From Clostridiales bacterium (GTDB lineage: Bacteria > Bacillota > Clostridia > Lachnospirales > Lachnospiraceae), in the NCBI GenBank assembly GCA_015655565.1, contig JAATEU010000075.1, positions 1-5,806 of the forward strand: a stretch of DNA of 5,806 bases, in the 5' to 3' direction. Below the pieces are notes generated by a model. That model was not told the origin of the DNA. It worked only from the letters and a program-made list of their open reading frames with translations, and did not search any database. The position numbers and the translations under genes are program-made. Below are positions 5,130-5,806 of this stretch, piece after piece. Each line of letters starts with the position of its first letter. The first letter of the stretch is position 1.

Positions 5130-5806
5130 ATGAAAAAATCATTAAAAAAAGTTTTATGTTTTGGTTTAACCGGAATAATGACAATAGGTGCATTAACCGG
5201 CTGCGGTAAAAAAGACACGGGAAGTTCTGACGAATTTTTAATTGGCGGACTTGGGCCATTAACAGGTAAAGCTGCATCTTACGGTAACTCTGTTAAACAG
5301 GGAGCGGATATTGCCGTTATTGAAATTAATGAGGCAGGGGGAGTTAAAGTCGGGGACAAAACTATAAAATTAAAATTGGATTTTAAAGATGATGAATCCA
5401 GTACCGAAACCGTTGTATCTGCTTATAACAGCTTAATGGATAATGAAATTCAGGCATTGCTTGGTACGGTAACCAGTGAGCCGGGGCTCGCTATTGCGGA
5501 ACAGACCAACGTAGATGGAATTTTCCAGATTACGCCTTCCGGTTCGGCTGCAGGATTAACAGAATATCCCAATGCGTTCCGTTTATGCTTTACGGATCCG
5601 CTTCAAGGCCAGACTATGGCGAAATATGCCGTGGAAACGTTAGGAAAGAAAAACATAGCCATTATTTATAATAACAGTGATTCATACAGTACGGGTGTTA
5701 TGCAGGCTTTTGCAGACGAAGCAGCAGCTCTTGGCGGTAAAATCGTTGCGTCGGAAGCCTTTGTAACAGATGACGTAGACTTTACAACTCAATTAACCAC
5801 CATAAA
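5130..5806 (+). CDS. LivK-type solute-binding lipoprotein of an ABC transporter (N-terminal part)
   Basis: The first 225 residues are present and the frame is open to the right edge; the family is usually about 380-400 residues. A lipoprotein signal (KKSLKK, a hydrophobic stretch, then LTGC with lipid-carrying Cys25) places it on the outer membrane face. The mature part begins with the family I periplasmic-binding fold: FLIGGLGPLTGKAASYG, KQGADIAVIEINEAGG, DDESSTETVVSAYNSL, then TVTSEPGLAIAEQT, ITPSGSA, NAFRLCFTDPLQGQTMAKYA and KNIAIIYNNSDSYSTG. These match branched-chain amino acid (LivJ/LivK) receptors, which pass ligand to a LivHMGF permease; those genes are expected downstream but are outside. 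Ligand could also be another amino acid or amide, since this family is broad. The strong ribosome binding site fixes the start. No frameshift is seen. Confidence 0.9.
   Translation, partial: MKKSLKKVLCFGLTGIMTIGALTGCGKKDTGSSDEFLIGGLGPLTGKAASYGNSVKQGADIAVIEINEAGGVKVGDKTIKLKLDFKDDESSTETVVSAYNSLMDNEIQALLGTVTSEPGLAIAEQTNVDGIFQITPSGSAAGLTEYPNAFRLCFTDPLQGQTMAKYAVETLGKKNIAIIYNNSDSYSTGVMQAFADEAAALGGKIVASEAFVTDDVDFTTQLTTI

Noticed and set aside
1..5806. CRISPR array, tRNA, insertion sequence or phage gene
   Set aside because: No regularly spaced repeats beyond the two-copy 13-mer, no tRNA cloverleaf, and no transposase or phage motifs were seen.

Overview
The window looks like chromosomal DNA of a low-GC Gram-positive anaerobe, probably a clostridium of the Lachnospiraceae type. 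The reasons are AT-rich intergenic DNA, strong AGGAG-type ribosome binding sites, near-consensus sigma-A promoters, a lipobox-bearing solute-binding protein and the style of the proteins. The placement is inference from sequence character; there is no rRNA or other phylogenetic marker here.

Layout. Positions 1-611 (minus strand, running off the left edge) hold the N-terminal 203 residues of a membrane-bound polyprenyl-phosphate sugar phosphotransferase, the type of enzyme that starts capsule or exopolysaccharide synthesis. A 385-bp divergent region follows. It carries an inverted repeat, a doubtful 29-codon ORF and a putative extended -10 promoter with an 11-bp-period direct repeat. Positions 997-2619 (+) encode a membrane-anchored HtrA/DegP-family serine protease with an intact catalytic triad and one PDZ domain, closed by a long two-tier hairpin terminator. 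Positions 3011-4471 (+) encode a ClpX-family AAA+ unfoldase. It has the ClpP-docking IGF loop, but a long N-terminal extension, a stretched linker and no RKH motif in the RKH loop. Its 5' leader starts at a very good promoter and runs straight into a terminator-like hairpin and a second perfect hairpin. Positions 4577-4816 (+) encode a 79-residue zinc-ribbon protein whose upstream region has a perfect TATAAT preceded by two 13-bp direct repeats. Positions 5130-5806 (+, running off the right edge) encode the first 225 residues of a LivK-type solute-binding lipoprotein of an ABC transporter.

How the genes relate. The central theme is protein quality control: an HtrA protease acting outside the membrane and a ClpX-like unfoldase acting in the cytoplasm. 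All four plus-strand genes point the same way, but a terminator or a promoter candidate separates each from the next, so they look like individually controlled units rather than one operon. The exception is the ClpX-like and zinc-ribbon pair, which has no convincing terminator between them and may be partly co-transcribed. The flanking sugar transferase and transporter gene appear functionally unrelated. No tRNA, rRNA, insertion sequence, CRISPR array or phage gene was seen. The most interesting points are the divergent ClpX paralogue without clpP beside it, the promoter-then-terminator leaders (seen twice) and the repeat-controlled zinc-ribbon gene.
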